A stretch of 64,000 bases of DNA, from NCBI GenBank assembly GCA_963693285.1, contig OY848917.1, forward strand, positions 2,501 to 66,500, in the 5' to 3' direction. The stretch comes from Xestospongia muta. Lineage: Eukaryota; Porifera; Demospongiae; Haplosclerida; Petrosiidae. Under the pieces are notes generated by a model, which had not been told where the DNA came from, did no database searches, and worked only from the letters and a program-made list of their open reading frames with translations. The position numbers were made by a program, and so were the translations under genes. Each line of letters opens with the position of its first letter. The stretch's first letter is position 1. Below, one piece after another: positions 1 through 12,420 of the stretch.

Positions 1-510
1 AACCCTAAACCCTAAACCCTAAACCCTAAACCCTAAACCCTAAACCCTAACCCTAAACCCTAAACCCTAAACCCTAAACCCTAAACCCTAAACCCTAAAC
101 CCTAAACCCTAAACCCTAAACCCTAACCCTAAACCCTAAACCCTAAACCCTAAACCCTAAACCCTAAACCCTAAACCCTAAACCCTAAACCCTAAACCCT
201 AAACCCTAAACCCTAAACCCTAAACCCTAAACCCTAAACCCTAAACCCAAACCCTAAACCCTAAACCCTAAACCCTAAACCCTAAACCCTAAACCCTAAC
301 CCTAAACCCTAAACCCTAAACCCTAAACCCTAACCCTAAACCCTAAACCCTAAACCCTAAACCCTAAACCCTAAACCCTAAACCCTAAACCCTAAACCCT
401 AAACCCTAAACCCAAACCCTAAACCCTAAACCCTAAACCCTAAACCCTAAACCCTAAACCCTAACCCTAAACCCTAAACCCTAAACCCTAAACCCTAAAC
501 CCTAAACCCT
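1..510. repeat. Terminal telomere array (CCCTAAA)n
   Basis: About 70 head-to-tail copies of the heptamer AAACCCT (TTTAGGG on the other strand) run from the first base. A few 6-bp AACCCT units and two AAACCCAAACCCT variants are interspersed. The array stops at 510, where unique sequence starts. The C-rich strand reads 5' to 3' into the chromosome, as expected for a true left chromosome end. TTTAGGG is the plant-type unit; most animals use TTAGGG, here only the minor variant. Confidence 0.97.
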
Positions 511-1394
511 ATATACCTGACCGGCCAAAAACCCCAAATTTCCAGGGTGTGGTTCATCATGTTCTACTCCACCTCCCCTTTCACCACACCCCCTAAATTG
601 TCAATGGACCCTCCCATTTTTGCATAATGGGGTCTTTAATGAGGTTCGCCTTGTCAATTTTATCATTTTTATGGTGCTATTTAAAATTAGTTAAAAATAT
701 AGAAAATATGCACAAAGAATGTGGCTATCCTCATAAAAAAATCCCCACCAATATCTCTTTTCATTACAGAGATATCGCTCTAAACCCTAGAGAGAAATAT
801 GAAAAATCCAGATTTTTTCACATTTTCATAATTCAAAAATTAATAAAAAATCGAAAGTAACGCCAACAAATAAATAAAAATATGGAATAGCTAGACAAAT
901 TCCTTTTCTATCAAACCCCATTGGTCCCATTCAAATCCCCACACAGATAAAGGAGTTATAAAAGAAACCCCAACTCTTGTTTTTGAGTGGTTTCACCAAA
1001 AGTGATGTAAAGAAGCATCTATTCAAGGAAATGAGTATACCAATCAATTTCTCTCATCGTTTGCAATTCATTACAATGATCAAACTAATGAAAAACGTGA
1101 GAGAAAGTGAGATAAAAGTCGTTAAATATTGACTACACATATACAAATTAGCAATGAGGCAATTGCCTCATTGTGGTGTCACATATTGCACATACTCCAG
1201 TCAATCATATATCGCAAAACCCCATGAATCCCCACATGTATAAGCGAGTTATAACAATTTCTATGTTTATAAACTGAACTATGTCCCTATATGTCCCTTA
1301 GTTCCAAAAGTGGCCCTAAACTCATAAAAATTAACCCTGGAAAGAAAAACAAACATTTCATATATCATTGCCAGCCCCTCTTACTAATGAAACC
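511..1394. other. Subtelomeric sequence without a recognisable gene
   Basis: AT-rich unique sequence with scattered telomere-like words such as CCCTAAA and AACCCC. The short open frames show no recognisable domain or clear splice structure. I see nothing else in it. Confidence 0.6.
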
Positions 1395-2995
1395 TTTTAA
1401 AATGAAAACCCTGTCCGGGACATATGTCCCAGGTGGGGTTTCAAAAAAAAATCATCCTGTGAGAACCCTCTTCTTTAGTACTACTGAGCCCCGCCCCTAA
1501 AAGTCTCCAGGGTTACCCCTAAACCTAGTTATTAATAAAACCCCAAAGGGCCATATGTCCCCAGTGGGGTTTTAAAAAATGGCCATTCCATGAGAGCCCT
1601 CTACTTCAGCACTACTAAGCCCCACCTTAAAAAGTTTCCAGGGTTACCCCTAAACCTAGTTATTAATAAAACCCCAAAGGGCCATATGTCCCCAGTGGGG
1701 TTTTTAAAAATGGTCATTCCATGAGAGCCCTCTACTTCAGCACTACTAAGCCCCACCTTAAAAAGTTTCCAGGGTTACCCCTAAACCTAGTTATTAATAA
1801 AACCCCAAAGGGCCATATGTCCCCAGTGGGGTTTTTAAAAATGGTCATTCCATGAGAGCCCTCTACTTCAGCACTACTAAGCCCCACCTTAAAAAGTTTC
1901 CAGGGTTACCCCTAAACCTAGTTATTAATAAAACCCCAAAGGGCCATATGTCCCCAGTGGGGTTTTTAAAAATGGTCATTCCATGAGAGCCCTCTACTTC
2001 AGCACTACTAAGCCCCACGTTAAAAAGTTTCCAGGGTTACCCCTAAACCTAGTTATTAATAAAACCCCAAAGGGCCATATGTCCCCAGTGGGGTTTTAAA
2101 AAATGGTCATTCCATGAGAGCCCTCTACTTCAGCACTACTAAGCCCCACCTTAAAAAGTTTCCAGGGTTACCCCTAAACCTAGTTATTAATAAAACCCCA
2201 AAGGGCCATATGTCCCCAGTGGGGTTTTAAAAAATGGCCATTCCATGAGAGCCCTCTACTTCAGCACTACTAAGCCCCACCTTAAAAAGTTTCCAGGGTT
2301 ACCCCTAAACCTAGTTATTAATAAAACCCCAAAGGGCCATATGTCCCCAGTGGGGTTTTAAAAAATGGTCATTCCATGAGAGCCCTCTACTTCAGCACTA
2401 CTAAGCCCCACCTTAAAAAGTTTCCAGGGTTACCCCTAAACCGAGTTATTAATAAAACCCCAAAGGGCCATATGTCCCCAGTGGGGTTTTAAAAAATGGC
2501 CATTCCATGAGAGCCCTCTACTTCAGCACTACTAAGCCCCACGTTAAAAAGTTTCCAGGGTTACCCCTAAACCTAGTTATTAATAAAAACCCAAAGGGCC
2601 ATATGTCCCTGATGGGGTTTTTAAAAATGGCCATTCCATGAGAGCCCTCTACTTCAGCACTACTAAGCCCCACCTTAAAAAATTCCAGGGTTACCCCTAA
2701 ACCTAGTTATTAATAAAAACCCAAAGGGCCATATGTCCCTGGTGGGGTTTTAAAAAATGGCCATTCCATGAGAGCCCTCTACTTCAGCACTACTAAGGCC
2801 ACTCTGAAAAATTCTTCAGGGTTACCCCTAAACCTTGATATCAAGAAAACCCCAAAGGGCCATATGTCCCTGTTAGGGTTTTTTAAAAACACCATACCAT
2901 AAGAGCCCTCTACTTCAGGACTACTAAATCCCAGCCTAAAATTATCCAGGGTTACCCCTAAACCTAGTTATTAACAAAACATCAAGGGACATAAG
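1395..2995. repeat. 131-bp subtelomeric satellite, about 12 units
   Basis: The word AAACCTAGTTATTAAT recurs at 1521, 1652, 1783, 1914, 2045, 2176, 2307, 2438, 2569, 2699 and 2830, a spacing of 131 bp (once 130). The middle units are nearly identical; the first (about 1395) and the last two are clearly diverged, as expected if unequal exchange homogenises the centre. Each unit contains the telomere-like string GGGTTACCCCTAAACC and a decayed palindrome GGCCATATGTCCCC. No open frame runs through it. Confidence 0.95.
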
Positions 2996-4520
2996 TTAAT
3001 CATTTGATTGCAACCAAGTTAAAAGGGTGTGTCCATAAAATATCACCATGCTATATTACACTTATTTCATCCTCCAGGGTTAATGCAGAAAAATTTTATT
3101 GATCCAAAGATCTCTTTTTGGGACATATTACGACAACTTTTGAGCAAAATCAAGAAATAGTGAGATACATTTTGAATGATGATGTACACACATACCAGAT
3201 GTGAATGTATTTGTTTTTGAAACTTCCACGACTCCCATTTGCAAAAAGGACATAGGACATATATGTCCCATATTACTCACTTTCTTTAAAAATGACTCCA
3301 CTACATCCCTAATGCCTATTTTCAATGCACCCCACCATTATGCATCCACCATCAACAAATTTCCATTTTTTCATATGAATCTTATGGTTTTTATGAAATA
3401 GATATTCTTTAAAGGTTAAATATAAGTGTTGGCCAATTTATTGAAGTAAAACAAGATTAAAGGTTTTCAGGTTTGCAGCTCTCTCAGTTAGTTTGTATAT
3501 ATGCGAGTTTTCCTTACCAATTTGATAAAAAGTTACTGAACTTTGTTTGTATTCCTCAATTGTCAACAATTGGACTCTTACATTTGACAATAAACCACAT
3601 AATTGATTCAGTGCTTTCCATTGGTAACCTTATCCTCTAAATGGCTCTAATGAACGTTTTTATAGACACAGAGAGCCCAGACAGATTGGAATTATGTAAA
3701 TTACATCAATGTTATTTTTTTCCATTGGCAGTGAAATTACCCCAGTTTCAACTAGGAGAGTCAGGTAATACCTATTCAGTTAATATCATTGATGTCAAAT
3801 CATTTTTTTACACTATATTATAAGGAGATTTGAAGATGAGTCAAGTAATGGGTCAAGTGATTCTTGTAAGAAATAAGGTGTATTACAAATTCACATTTTC
3901 TAACAGCAAAAGGTGACATACAAGATGTCGATATCATAGCTAGAGAAGACACAGATATCTTACATTATATCGTACAATCCATTTTATTTATCTTCATTCA
4001 TTTATTTAAGTTTATACACAACAAGTACTATAGTTGTATTTTAAGGGACATAAAAAACAGTAAACTAGGTATTTCGGACATGCAATTTTAAAGAGAAATA
4101 ATAAATTATTTTGAAACATATTGCAGAAAGGACATATGTCCCTAGACTTTATATTACAATCCAATTTATTTATCTCTATTCATTTACTTATGTTCATACA
4201 TAACAAGTGCTTTACTAGTGTTTAAAGGGACATAAAAAAAATAAAGGGACATAATAAATTATTTCAAAACATATTGCAGAAAGGACATATGTCCCTAGAC
4301 TTTATCTTACAATGCAATTTCTTTATCTGTATTCATTTACTTATGTTCATAGATAAGAAGTGCTTTAGTTGTGTTTAAAGGGACATAAAAAAAATAAAGG
4401 GACATAATAAATTTTTTTCGGGACATATTCCAAAAAGGACATATGTCCCTCTACTTTGGGCAAATAGGACATACATATGTCCCCGAAATAGCCAATAGGA
4501 CATATCCCGGGACATATCGC
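2996..4520. other. Gene-free subtelomeric stretch rich in GGACATATGTCC palindromes
   Basis: No gene is recognisable. The 12-bp palindrome GGACATATGTCC, or close relatives, appears near 3259, 4133, 4285 and 4438, with further half sites (GGGACATA, CATATGTCCC) up to 4510. The stretch from about 4100 to 4440 is two to three diverged copies of a roughly 140-bp unit that contains the palindrome and GGGACATAAAAAA. Confidence 0.7.
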
Positions 4521-4524
4521 CAGG

Positions 4525-4590
4525 GCTAAACCCTAAACCCTAAACCCTAAACCCTAAACCCTAAACCCTAAACCCTAAACCCTAAACCCT
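4525..4590. repeat. Internal telomeric block (CCCTAAA)n
   Basis: About nine perfect AAACCCT heptamers in the same orientation as the terminal array, 4 kb inside the chromosome. The block runs directly into a 10-bp array. It may be an older chromosome end or a product of telomere recombination. Confidence 0.93.
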
Positions 4591-5290
4591 AATTAACCCT
4601 AATTAACCCTAATTAACCCTAATTAACCCTAATTAACCCTAATTAACCCTAATTAACCCTAATTAACCCTAATTAACCCTAATTAACCCTAATTAACCCT
4701 AATTAACCCTAATTAACCCTAATTAACCCTAATTAACCCTAATTAACCCTAATTAACCCTAATTAACCCTAATTAACCCTAATTAACCCTAATTAACCCT
4801 AATTAACCCTAATTAACCCTAATTAACCCTAATTAACCCTAATTAACCCTAATTAACCCTAATTAACCCTAATTAACCCTAATTAACCCTAATTAACCCT
4901 AATTAACCCTAATTAACCCTAATTAACCCTAATTAACCCTAATTAACCCTAATTAACCCTAATTAACCCTAATTAACCCTAATTAACCCTAATTAACCCT
5001 AATTAACCCTAATTAACCCTAATTAACCCTAATTAACCCTAATTAACCCTAATTAACCCTAATTAACCCTAATTAACCCTAATTAACCCTAATTAACCCT
5101 AATTAACCCTAATTAACCCTAATTAACCCTAATTAACCCTAATTAACCCTAATTAACCCTAATTAACCCTAATTAACCCTAATTAACCCTAATTAACCCT
5201 AATTAACCCTAATTAACCCTAATTAACCCTAATTAACCCTAATTAACCCTAATTAACCCTAATTAACCCTAATTAACCCTAATTAACCCT
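4591..5290. repeat. Perfect 10-bp array (AATTAACCCT)x70
   Basis: Exactly 700 bases made of 70 copies of AATTAACCCT (AGGGTTAATT on the other strand), with no substitution or length change visible. The unit shares AACCCT with the telomere heptamer and adds AATT. A few decayed units in the opposite orientation occur near 6470-6520 and 7020-7055, which ties this array to the repeat at 5930-7562. Confidence 0.97.
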
Positions 5291-5395
5291 GCCTTTTTCT
5301 TCTTTTTATCTTTTGATTCACCTTTACCTTTTTCTTATCCCTTTATCTTTTGATTCACCTTTACCTTTTTCTTATCCCTTTATCCCTTTTTCCGT
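5291..5395. repeat. Pyrimidine-rich tandem repeat, two copies of about 47 bp
   Basis: The phrase ATCTTTTGATTCACCTTTAC is present twice, each time followed by CTTTTTCTTATCCCTTTATC. It lies at the inner edge of the 10-bp array. No coding potential. Confidence 0.8.
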
Positions 5396-5469
5396 ACACT
5401 AATCACCCCTCAATTAACTTTACCACATTTCCTTTCTACTAATTATTTGAATATTTTTTCATTTATTAA

Positions 5470-5555
5470 CCAATTTTTTTTTCATTAATGTAGGGATTGA
5501 ACTCCAAATTCAAGGTCCTCCATGTTAACCACTATTCCAACTAAGCACAGGTGAC
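5470..5555 (-). mobile_element. tRNA-derived SINE-like copy 1
   Basis: On the minus strand the segment reads like a decayed tRNA. An A-box-like TGTGCTTAGTTGGAATAGTGG (5529-5549) is followed about 30 nt later by a B-box-like GAGTTCAATCC, then a run of A (T run at 5472-5482 on the plus strand). The ends do not pair as an acceptor stem, so it is not a functional tRNA gene. The terminal A run suggests retroposition. Confidence 0.6.
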
Positions 5556-5571
5556 AGGAAACAGATTTAAC

Positions 5572-5665
5572 CTTAATTTTTTTTTTCACCAATCTAGGGA
5601 TTGAACTCCAAATTCAAGCTACTCCAAGCTAACCACTACTCTAACTGACCACTGTTGAAAGCTAA
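5572..5665 (-). mobile_element. tRNA-derived SINE-like copy 2
   Basis: A second copy of the same minus-strand element, about 105 bp from the first. The A-box-like GGTCAGTTAGAGTAGTGG and B-box-like GAGTTCAATCC keep the tRNA spacing, and a T run (about 5577-5586 on the plus strand) marks the A tail. It is more similar to a tRNA than copy 1 in the D-arm region. No acceptor-stem pairing is visible. Confidence 0.6.
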
Positions 5666-5924
5666 CAGATTAAAATCTAACTTTGTTTTTTAAACTAATC
5701 TAGAGACAAACTACATATTCAAACAGTTTTATACTAATCTGCAAACACCCCTTCGCTGTTCACAAGGGTCCCTCCTTGGCCCATTGCATAAGTCCCCTCT
5801 TGTCTGTTTACAAGAGTCCCCCTTTGGCCATTCACAAGCCTTTCCTTGGCCATTCACAATACTCCTCCCTTGGATCTTCACAAGACTCCCCTTACTTAAC
5901 CTTAACCCAACATTCTCAGGGTAA

Positions 5925-7562
5925 GATAATCCTCAAGCCAGCCTCTATTCTTTACAGACAATTGTGATTTTATAATAAAAGTAAAAAGTAATGCTTAGTT
6001 ATTTTGTATCTGTAGCAATATAATACTCTAACAAATGTCACTGAATCATTGTATAGCTTTATTATCTTCTGTAGTGGAGATACTGTTTTGTTGGAAAACA
6101 TTCTTCTCAAAAGTCGAGCCTTCATTTTATTTCAGTAGGTGTAACATCTTAAGGTACTTCTAATATTAATTTCTTAATTGTACACTGATCTTGTGATGGA
6201 ACATTATCTTGATCATTGGCTGTTTGTTAATGCTCTCTGCCATTATGATGTCCATATGCAGTTAAATGACCTGAAATCATTTTCTTCAGACTGACCATAT
6301 AGTATACCTATAGTATACATTCATAAGATGTATGTTTGCTGGTTGCTTGAAGGAATTCTACCAAGAATAGTGTGATTCAGCAGATACTGGATGAAGCTAC
6401 AAGTATAGCAATTGCCAGCTATGTTGGTAATACCAGGGCTTGACTTTGACTCAAACATAGGCATTAATTAGAGTTTATTAGGGTTAATTAGGGTTAATTA
6501 GAATTAATTAGGGTAAATTGTGATTTAATAATAAATGTAAAAAGTAATGCTTAGTTATTTTGTAACTGTATCAATAAAATACTCTAACAAATGTCACTAA
6601 ATCATTGTATAACTTTATTAGTTTCTATAGTGGAGATACTGTTTTGTTATAAAACATTCTTCTCAAAAGGTGAGCCTTCATTTTACTTCAGTAGGTGAAA
6701 CCCTAACATCTTCAGGTACTTCTAATATTAATTTCTCAATTGTACACTGATCTTCTGAAGGGACAATGTCTTGATCATTGGCTGTTTGTTAATGCTCTTT
6801 GCCATTATAATGTCCATATGCACTTCAATGACCTGAAATCATTTTCGACCATATAGTATACCTATAGTATACATTCATAAGATGTATTTTTGCTGGTTGC
6901 TTGAAGGAATTCTAACAAGAATAGTGTGATTCAGCAGATACTGGATGAAGCTTCAAGTATAGCAATTGCCAGCTATGTTGGTAATACCAGGGCTTGACTT
7001 TGACTCAAACATAGGCATTAATTAGAGTTTATTAGGATTAATTAGGGTTAATTAGGATCAATTGTGATTTAATAATAAATGTAAAAATTAATGCTTAGTT
7101 ATTTTGTAACTGTATCAATAAAATACTCTAACAAATGTCACTGAATCATTGTATAACTTTATTAGTTTCTGTAGTGGAGATACTGTTTTGTTATAAAACA
7201 TTCTTCTCAAAAGGTGAGCCTTCATTTTTTTAAGTAGGTGTAACATCTTCAGGTATTTCTAATATTAATTTCTCAATTGTACACTGATCTTCTGAAGGGA
7301 CAATGTCTTGATCATTGGCAGTTTGTTAATGCTCTTTGCCATTATGATGTCCATATACACTTGAATGACCTGAAATCATTTTCTTCAGACTGACCATATA
7401 GTATACCCATAGTATACATTCAAAATATGTATGTTTGCTGGTTGCTTGAAGGAATTCTAAAAAAATAGGGTGATTTAGCAGATACTGGATGAAGCTACAA
7501 GTATAGCAATTGCCAGCTATGCTGGCAATACCAGGGCCTGACTTTGACTCAAACATAGGCGT
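5925..7562. repeat. Triplicated unit of about 540 bp carrying a hydrolase gene tail
   Basis: Three direct copies start near 5930, 6515 and 7060. Each contains, on the minus strand, a decayed end of the papain-like hydrolase gene at 19997-20834: compare AGATACTGTTTTGTT and ACATTCTTCTCAAAA here with the terminal codons there. That is followed by about 400 bp with TATAGTATAC words. Copies 1 and 2 end in inverted AGGGTTAATT units. The 76-codon minus-strand frame at 7326-7556 lies inside copy 3, and the frame is broken in the other copies, so I do not call it a gene. Confidence 0.8.
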
Positions 7563-8289
7563 ATTTAGACCTGGGCATACTAGGGCATATCCCTGGTAAG
7601 CTAATTCAGGAAAAGAAATGGCTTCTGGGTGGTTTTTCTAGTATTTGTTGGCTTAAAAAGTACTTACTCTCGACAATGACACAACAAAGACCTAATAGTC
7701 TAGCTCTCTTGTACATAGAGATAGATCTTTTGTCCACATTATGGATTTGTTTCGAAAATTTCGTATTGCAGTTTTAACAGGAGCTCAAAAATTCCAGGAT
7801 AGTTCTTTGTAAACAAAACTAAACTTCATCATTTCTTTGTAATTAATTATGATTGACTCTATACATAATTAAAAGTTAATAACTATTGATAATTATTATT
7901 AATATTTTTAAAAGCCATGAATATTTAATTATGCCCTTGTAGTCTGATGACAAATTTGAAGCAATTTAATTCTTTACATATACATTTACTAGTAGAACAA
8001 AGGCATAATATAAACATTATAAAAAGATAATGCTAGATATTAGAGCAGTAATACTAATATATAGCTATCATCATAAAAAATTTAAAGCAATTTCATTCTT
8101 TAAAGTTTGTATAAAAAAACCAAAACAAATTTATTAATTTACATGTACATTTACTAGAAGAACAAAGGGCATCATATAAATATTTTTAAAAGGATAATGC
8201 AATCTTTGTTACAAAATGCAAAGACTTGCCTAATCCATTTGGTGCAAAAGGAAAATGCTAAAACCCTAAAAACTATTCGGTATTTAAGC
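7563..8289. other. AT-rich stretch, no gene
   Basis: No credible exon. Two copies of a dispersed repeat containing ACATGTACATTTACTAG and AGAACAAAGG lie near 7975 and 8145; further copies are near 12820, 23525 and, inverted, 48990-49070. Confidence 0.6.
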
Positions 8290-9530
8290 TCTAATTTTAA
8301 CTTTATAAGCTATAACTATAAGCTATAAGGTCTAACTCTACGGTTTAAGCTCTACCTCTATAGTTTTAACTATAAGCTATAATGTCTAACTACAAGCTAT
8401 AACCTCTAACTCTAAGCTGTAAGCTCCAACTCTATAAGCTATAACTATAAGCTCCAATTATAAGCTATAAGGTCAAACAAAGCTGTAAGCTCTAATTCTA
8501 TAAGCTATAACTATGTAAGCTCTAATTCTATAACTATAAGCTTTAACTCTAAGCTCTAACTATAAGCTCTAACTATAAGCTATAAGACAAAAGCTATAAA
8601 TAGCTATAAAAGCTATAAACTCTAACTATAAGCTATAAGACAAAAGCTATAAATAGCTACAAAAGCTATAAATAGCTACAAAAGCTATAAATAGCTATAA
8701 GCTCTAACTCTATAAGCTATAACTATAAGCTCTGACTCTATAAGCTATACTATCATTTATAAGCTATAAGATGCAAGCTGTAACTATAAGCTCTAACTCT
8801 ATAAGCTCTAACCTAACTTTATAAGCTATAATGTCTAACTATAAGCTATAAGCTCTAACTCTATCTATAAGCTATAACCTCCAACTCTAAGCTCTAACTC
8901 TATAAGCTCTAACTATAAGCTATAAACTCTAACTATAAGCTATAAGGTCTAACTCTAAGGTGTAAGCTCTACCTCTACAGTTTTAACTATAAGGTATAAT
9001 GTCTAACTACAAGCTATAACCTCTAACTCTAAGCTGTAAGCTCCAACTCTATAAGCTATAACTATAAGCTCCAATTATAAGCTATAAGCTCTAATTATAA
9101 GCTATAAGGTCAAACAAAGCTGTAAGCTCTAATTCTATAACTATAAGCTTTAACTCTAAGCTATAACTATAAGCTCTAACTATAAGCTATAAGACAAAAG
9201 CTATAAATAGCTACAAAAGCTATAAACTCTAACTATAAGCTATAAGACAAAAGCTATAAATAGCTATAAGCTCTAACTCTATAAGCTATAACTATAAGCT
9301 CTGACTCTATAAGCTATACTATCATTTATAAGCTATAAGATGTAAGCTATAAGATGTAAGCTGTAACTATAAGCTCTAACTCTATAAGCTGTAACTATAA
9401 GCTCTAACTCTATATGCTATAACTATAAGCTGTAAGCTATAACTATAAGCTCTAACTATAAGCTAAAACGATAACTCCAGTTATAAGCTCTAAGCTGTAA
9501 GCTTTAACTCTAAACTTTAACTCCAAGCTA
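8290..9530. repeat. Degenerate AAGCTATAA / AAGCTCTAACT satellite
   Basis: About 1.24 kb composed almost wholly of the interleaved words AAGCTATAA, AAGCTCTAACT and CTATAAGCTATAACT in varying order. A larger block is repeated once (about 8600-8760 resembles 9190-9340, and 8330-8530 resembles 8950-9150). It behaves as a low-complexity satellite with a higher-order duplication; no frame is open for long. Confidence 0.9.
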
Positions 9531-9554
9531 CATATAAAATGTATTTGGTATCTC

Positions 9555-9910
9555 AATGTCTTTAACTGCATGTTTTTTATACACAGTCCATGTTCATGCT
9601 ATTGTGGGGCTCTGTAGCTATGAATCTCATTAACATGCTAACTTTTATACACAGTCCATGTTCATGCTATTGTGGGGCTCTGTAGCTATGAATCTCATTA
9701 ACATGATACCTTTTATACACAGTCCATGTTCATGCTATTGTGGGGCACTGTAGCTATGAATCTCATTAACTGCTAACTTTTATACACAGTCTATGTTCAT
9801 GCTATTGTGGGGCTCTGTAGCTATGAATCTCATTAACATGATACCTTTTATACACAGTCTATGTTCATGCTATTGTGGGGCACAAGTTTATAGCTATGAA
9901 TATTATTAAC
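9555..9910. repeat. Tandem repeat of about 62 bp, five copies
   Basis: The phrase TTTTATACACAGTCCATGTTC followed by a short constant tail with ATTGTGGGGC and AGCTATGAATCTCATTAAC is repeated five times. Copies 1, 2 and 4 are nearly identical; the last is the most diverged. No coding signal. Confidence 0.92.
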
Positions 9911-9949
9911 ATTAAATCACCACCAGGAAAGAAAAGGGCTTAGGGTTAG

Positions 9950-12420
9950 AATTTTAGTTTTATGCACTACACAGTGTTAGGCTATATTTAATAATAGAGT
10001 AGGTGTAGGCTATACATACTTGTAGAGTCTACATACCATATACAATAAGCATAGGCTATATTTGCATATAGAATGAATGCTAGGTTCTACATAATAACAG
10101 AGTAGGTGTAGAGTATACATATAAATTGAGTAGGGGTAGGTCATAGGGTGCTCTTAGAAGCAATATAATAGATAGTGATAGGCTACATTTACACATAGAA
10201 TGAGGTAGGGATTCTACATAGGTGTAGGCTATACATAGTCTAGGTAAATAGCTAAGGTACCACTCATCACATTCAATTGACAATTAGGGCTAAGGGTTCT
10301 GACATGCACTGAAATAGCTGCCCAAGAATGCAACTTCTGAAGCAATTCTCAGACCCATTATGTATACTGCAATACTGAGTAATATGTAAATTATATTAGC
10401 CATTGCATAGACATCCTGCTATAATAAGTAGGTTGTGGTAGTTCTAAATAATAATACAGTAGGGATAGATCTATGTAAAAATAGATGGGGACAGGTTCTA
10501 CGTAACAATACATGGGAGTAGGTACACATAGGGCTAGTTTTAAGTGATAATGAAGTAGCAGAAGGTTCTACATAAATAGTTGAGCGTATGCTCTATGCAA
10601 TAATAAAGTAGGTGTAAGTCCTATGTAATAATAGATGGGGATAGGTTCTAAGTTATAATAGATGGAGATAAGCATACTAATAGAGTAGGCTACACTAAAT
10701 AAAAATGGGGTAGGTTCTGCATAATACTTGAGTAGGGGAAGGTTCTACATAATAAAATAGTAGGTGTAGGTTCTATGTGATAATTAATTGGGTAGGTCTT
10801 ACATAATAATAGAGAAGGTGTAGGTTCAAAGAAATAATGGTTCTACAAAATAGGGATAGGCTATATTTACACATAGAATGTGAGTAAGTGTAGTCGGGGT
10901 AGATTCTATGTACTAAATATTGGTAGGTTATATTTACACATAGAAGGTGGGTAGTTTTATGTACTACATAGGGTTAGGCTATATTTAATAATAGAGTAGG
11001 TGTAGGCTATACATACTTGTAGAGTCTACATACCATATAGAATAGGTGTAGGCTATATTTGCATATAGAATGAATGTTCTACATAATAACAGAGTAGGTG
11101 TAGGTTATGTAAATTAATAGAGGAGGGATAGGTCATAGGGTACTCTTAGAATCAATGAACTAGATAGTGACAGGCTACATTTACATATAGAATGGGGTAG
11201 GAGTTCTACATAGGTGTAGGCTATACATACTCATGAAATCTAGGTAAATAGCTAGGGTACCACTCATCACATTCAATTGACAATTAGGGCTTAGGGCTCT
11301 GACATGCACTAAGTAGCTGCCCAAGAATGCAACTTCCGAAGCAATTCTCAGACTCATTATGTATATTGCAATGCTGAATAATATGTAAATTATATCAGCC
11401 ATTGCATAGATGTCCTGCTATAATAAGTAGATTGTGGTAGTTCTAAGTAATAATTCAGTAGAGGTAGGTCTATGTAATAATAGATGGGGATAGGTCCTAT
11501 GTAATAATGAATGGGGGTAGGTACACATATGGCTAGTTCTAAGTAATAATGAAGTAGCGGAAGGTTCTACATAAATAGATGGGGGTAGGTTCTATGTAAT
11601 AATAGAGTAGGTGTAAGTTCTATGTAATAATAGATGGGGGTATGTACAGATTCTATGTAATTATAGATGGGGGTAGGTTCTAAGTTATAATATATGGAGA
11701 TAGTCATAATAATAGAGTAATAGAGTAGGCTCCACAAAATAAAAAATGGGGGTGGGCTCTGCATAATACTAGAGTAGGGGGAGGTTCTACATAATGAAGT
11801 ATTAAGTTTAGGTTCTATGTGATAATTAATGGGGTAAGTCCTACATAATAATAGAGCAGGTGTTGGTTCAAAGAAATAATAGTTCTCCAAAATGATAAAT
11901 GGGTCTAGGCTCTACAAAATAGGGGTTGGCTATATTTATACATAGAATATGGGTAGTTTTATGTACTAGATAGGGTTAGACTATATTTAATAATAGAGTA
12001 GATGTAGGCTATACATACTCATAGAGTCTACATACCATATAGAATAGGGGTAGGCCATATTTGCATATAGAATGATGCTAGGTTCTACATAATAACAGAG
12101 TAGGTGTAGGCTATATATATTAATAGAGTAGGGGTAGGTCATAGGGTACTCTTAGAATCAATGAACTAGATAGTGATAGACTACATTTACACATAGAATG
12201 GGGTAGGGGTTCTACATAGGTGTAGCCTGTACATACTCATGTAATCTAGGTAAATAGCTAGGGTACCACTCATCACATTCAATTGACAATTGGGGCTCTG
12301 ACACACACTGGAATAGTGAAGCAATTCTCTGACTTCCACCACTAACTATGTATACGGCAATACTGAGTAATATATAAATTATATCAGCCATTGCATAGAG
12401 GTCCTGCTATAATAAGTCAC
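9950..12420. repeat. Long tandem repeat, unit about 990 bp, 2.5 copies
   Basis: The string TTAGGCTATATTTAATAATAG and its downstream sequence recur near 9978, 10974 and 11963, and the phrase ACCACTCATCACATTCAATT near 10258, 11260 and 12264, giving a unit close to 1.0 kb. Inside each unit are many short GTTCTACATAATAATAGA-like sub-repeats. The minus-strand frames across it (for example 11567-11890) are low-complexity products of the repeat, not genes. Confidence 0.92.

Noticed and set aside
1395..5290. CRISPR-like regularly spaced repeats
   Set aside because: The arrays are contiguous satellites without unique spacers, in a eukaryotic subtelomere.
5470..5665. Functional tRNA genes
   Set aside because: The ends cannot pair as an acceptor stem and the boxes are degenerate; SINE-like relics fit better.
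11567..11890. 107-codon minus-strand frame with repeated hydrophobic motifs
   Set aside because: It is the translation of the TTCTACATAATAATAG sub-repeats in the 990-bp tandem array.
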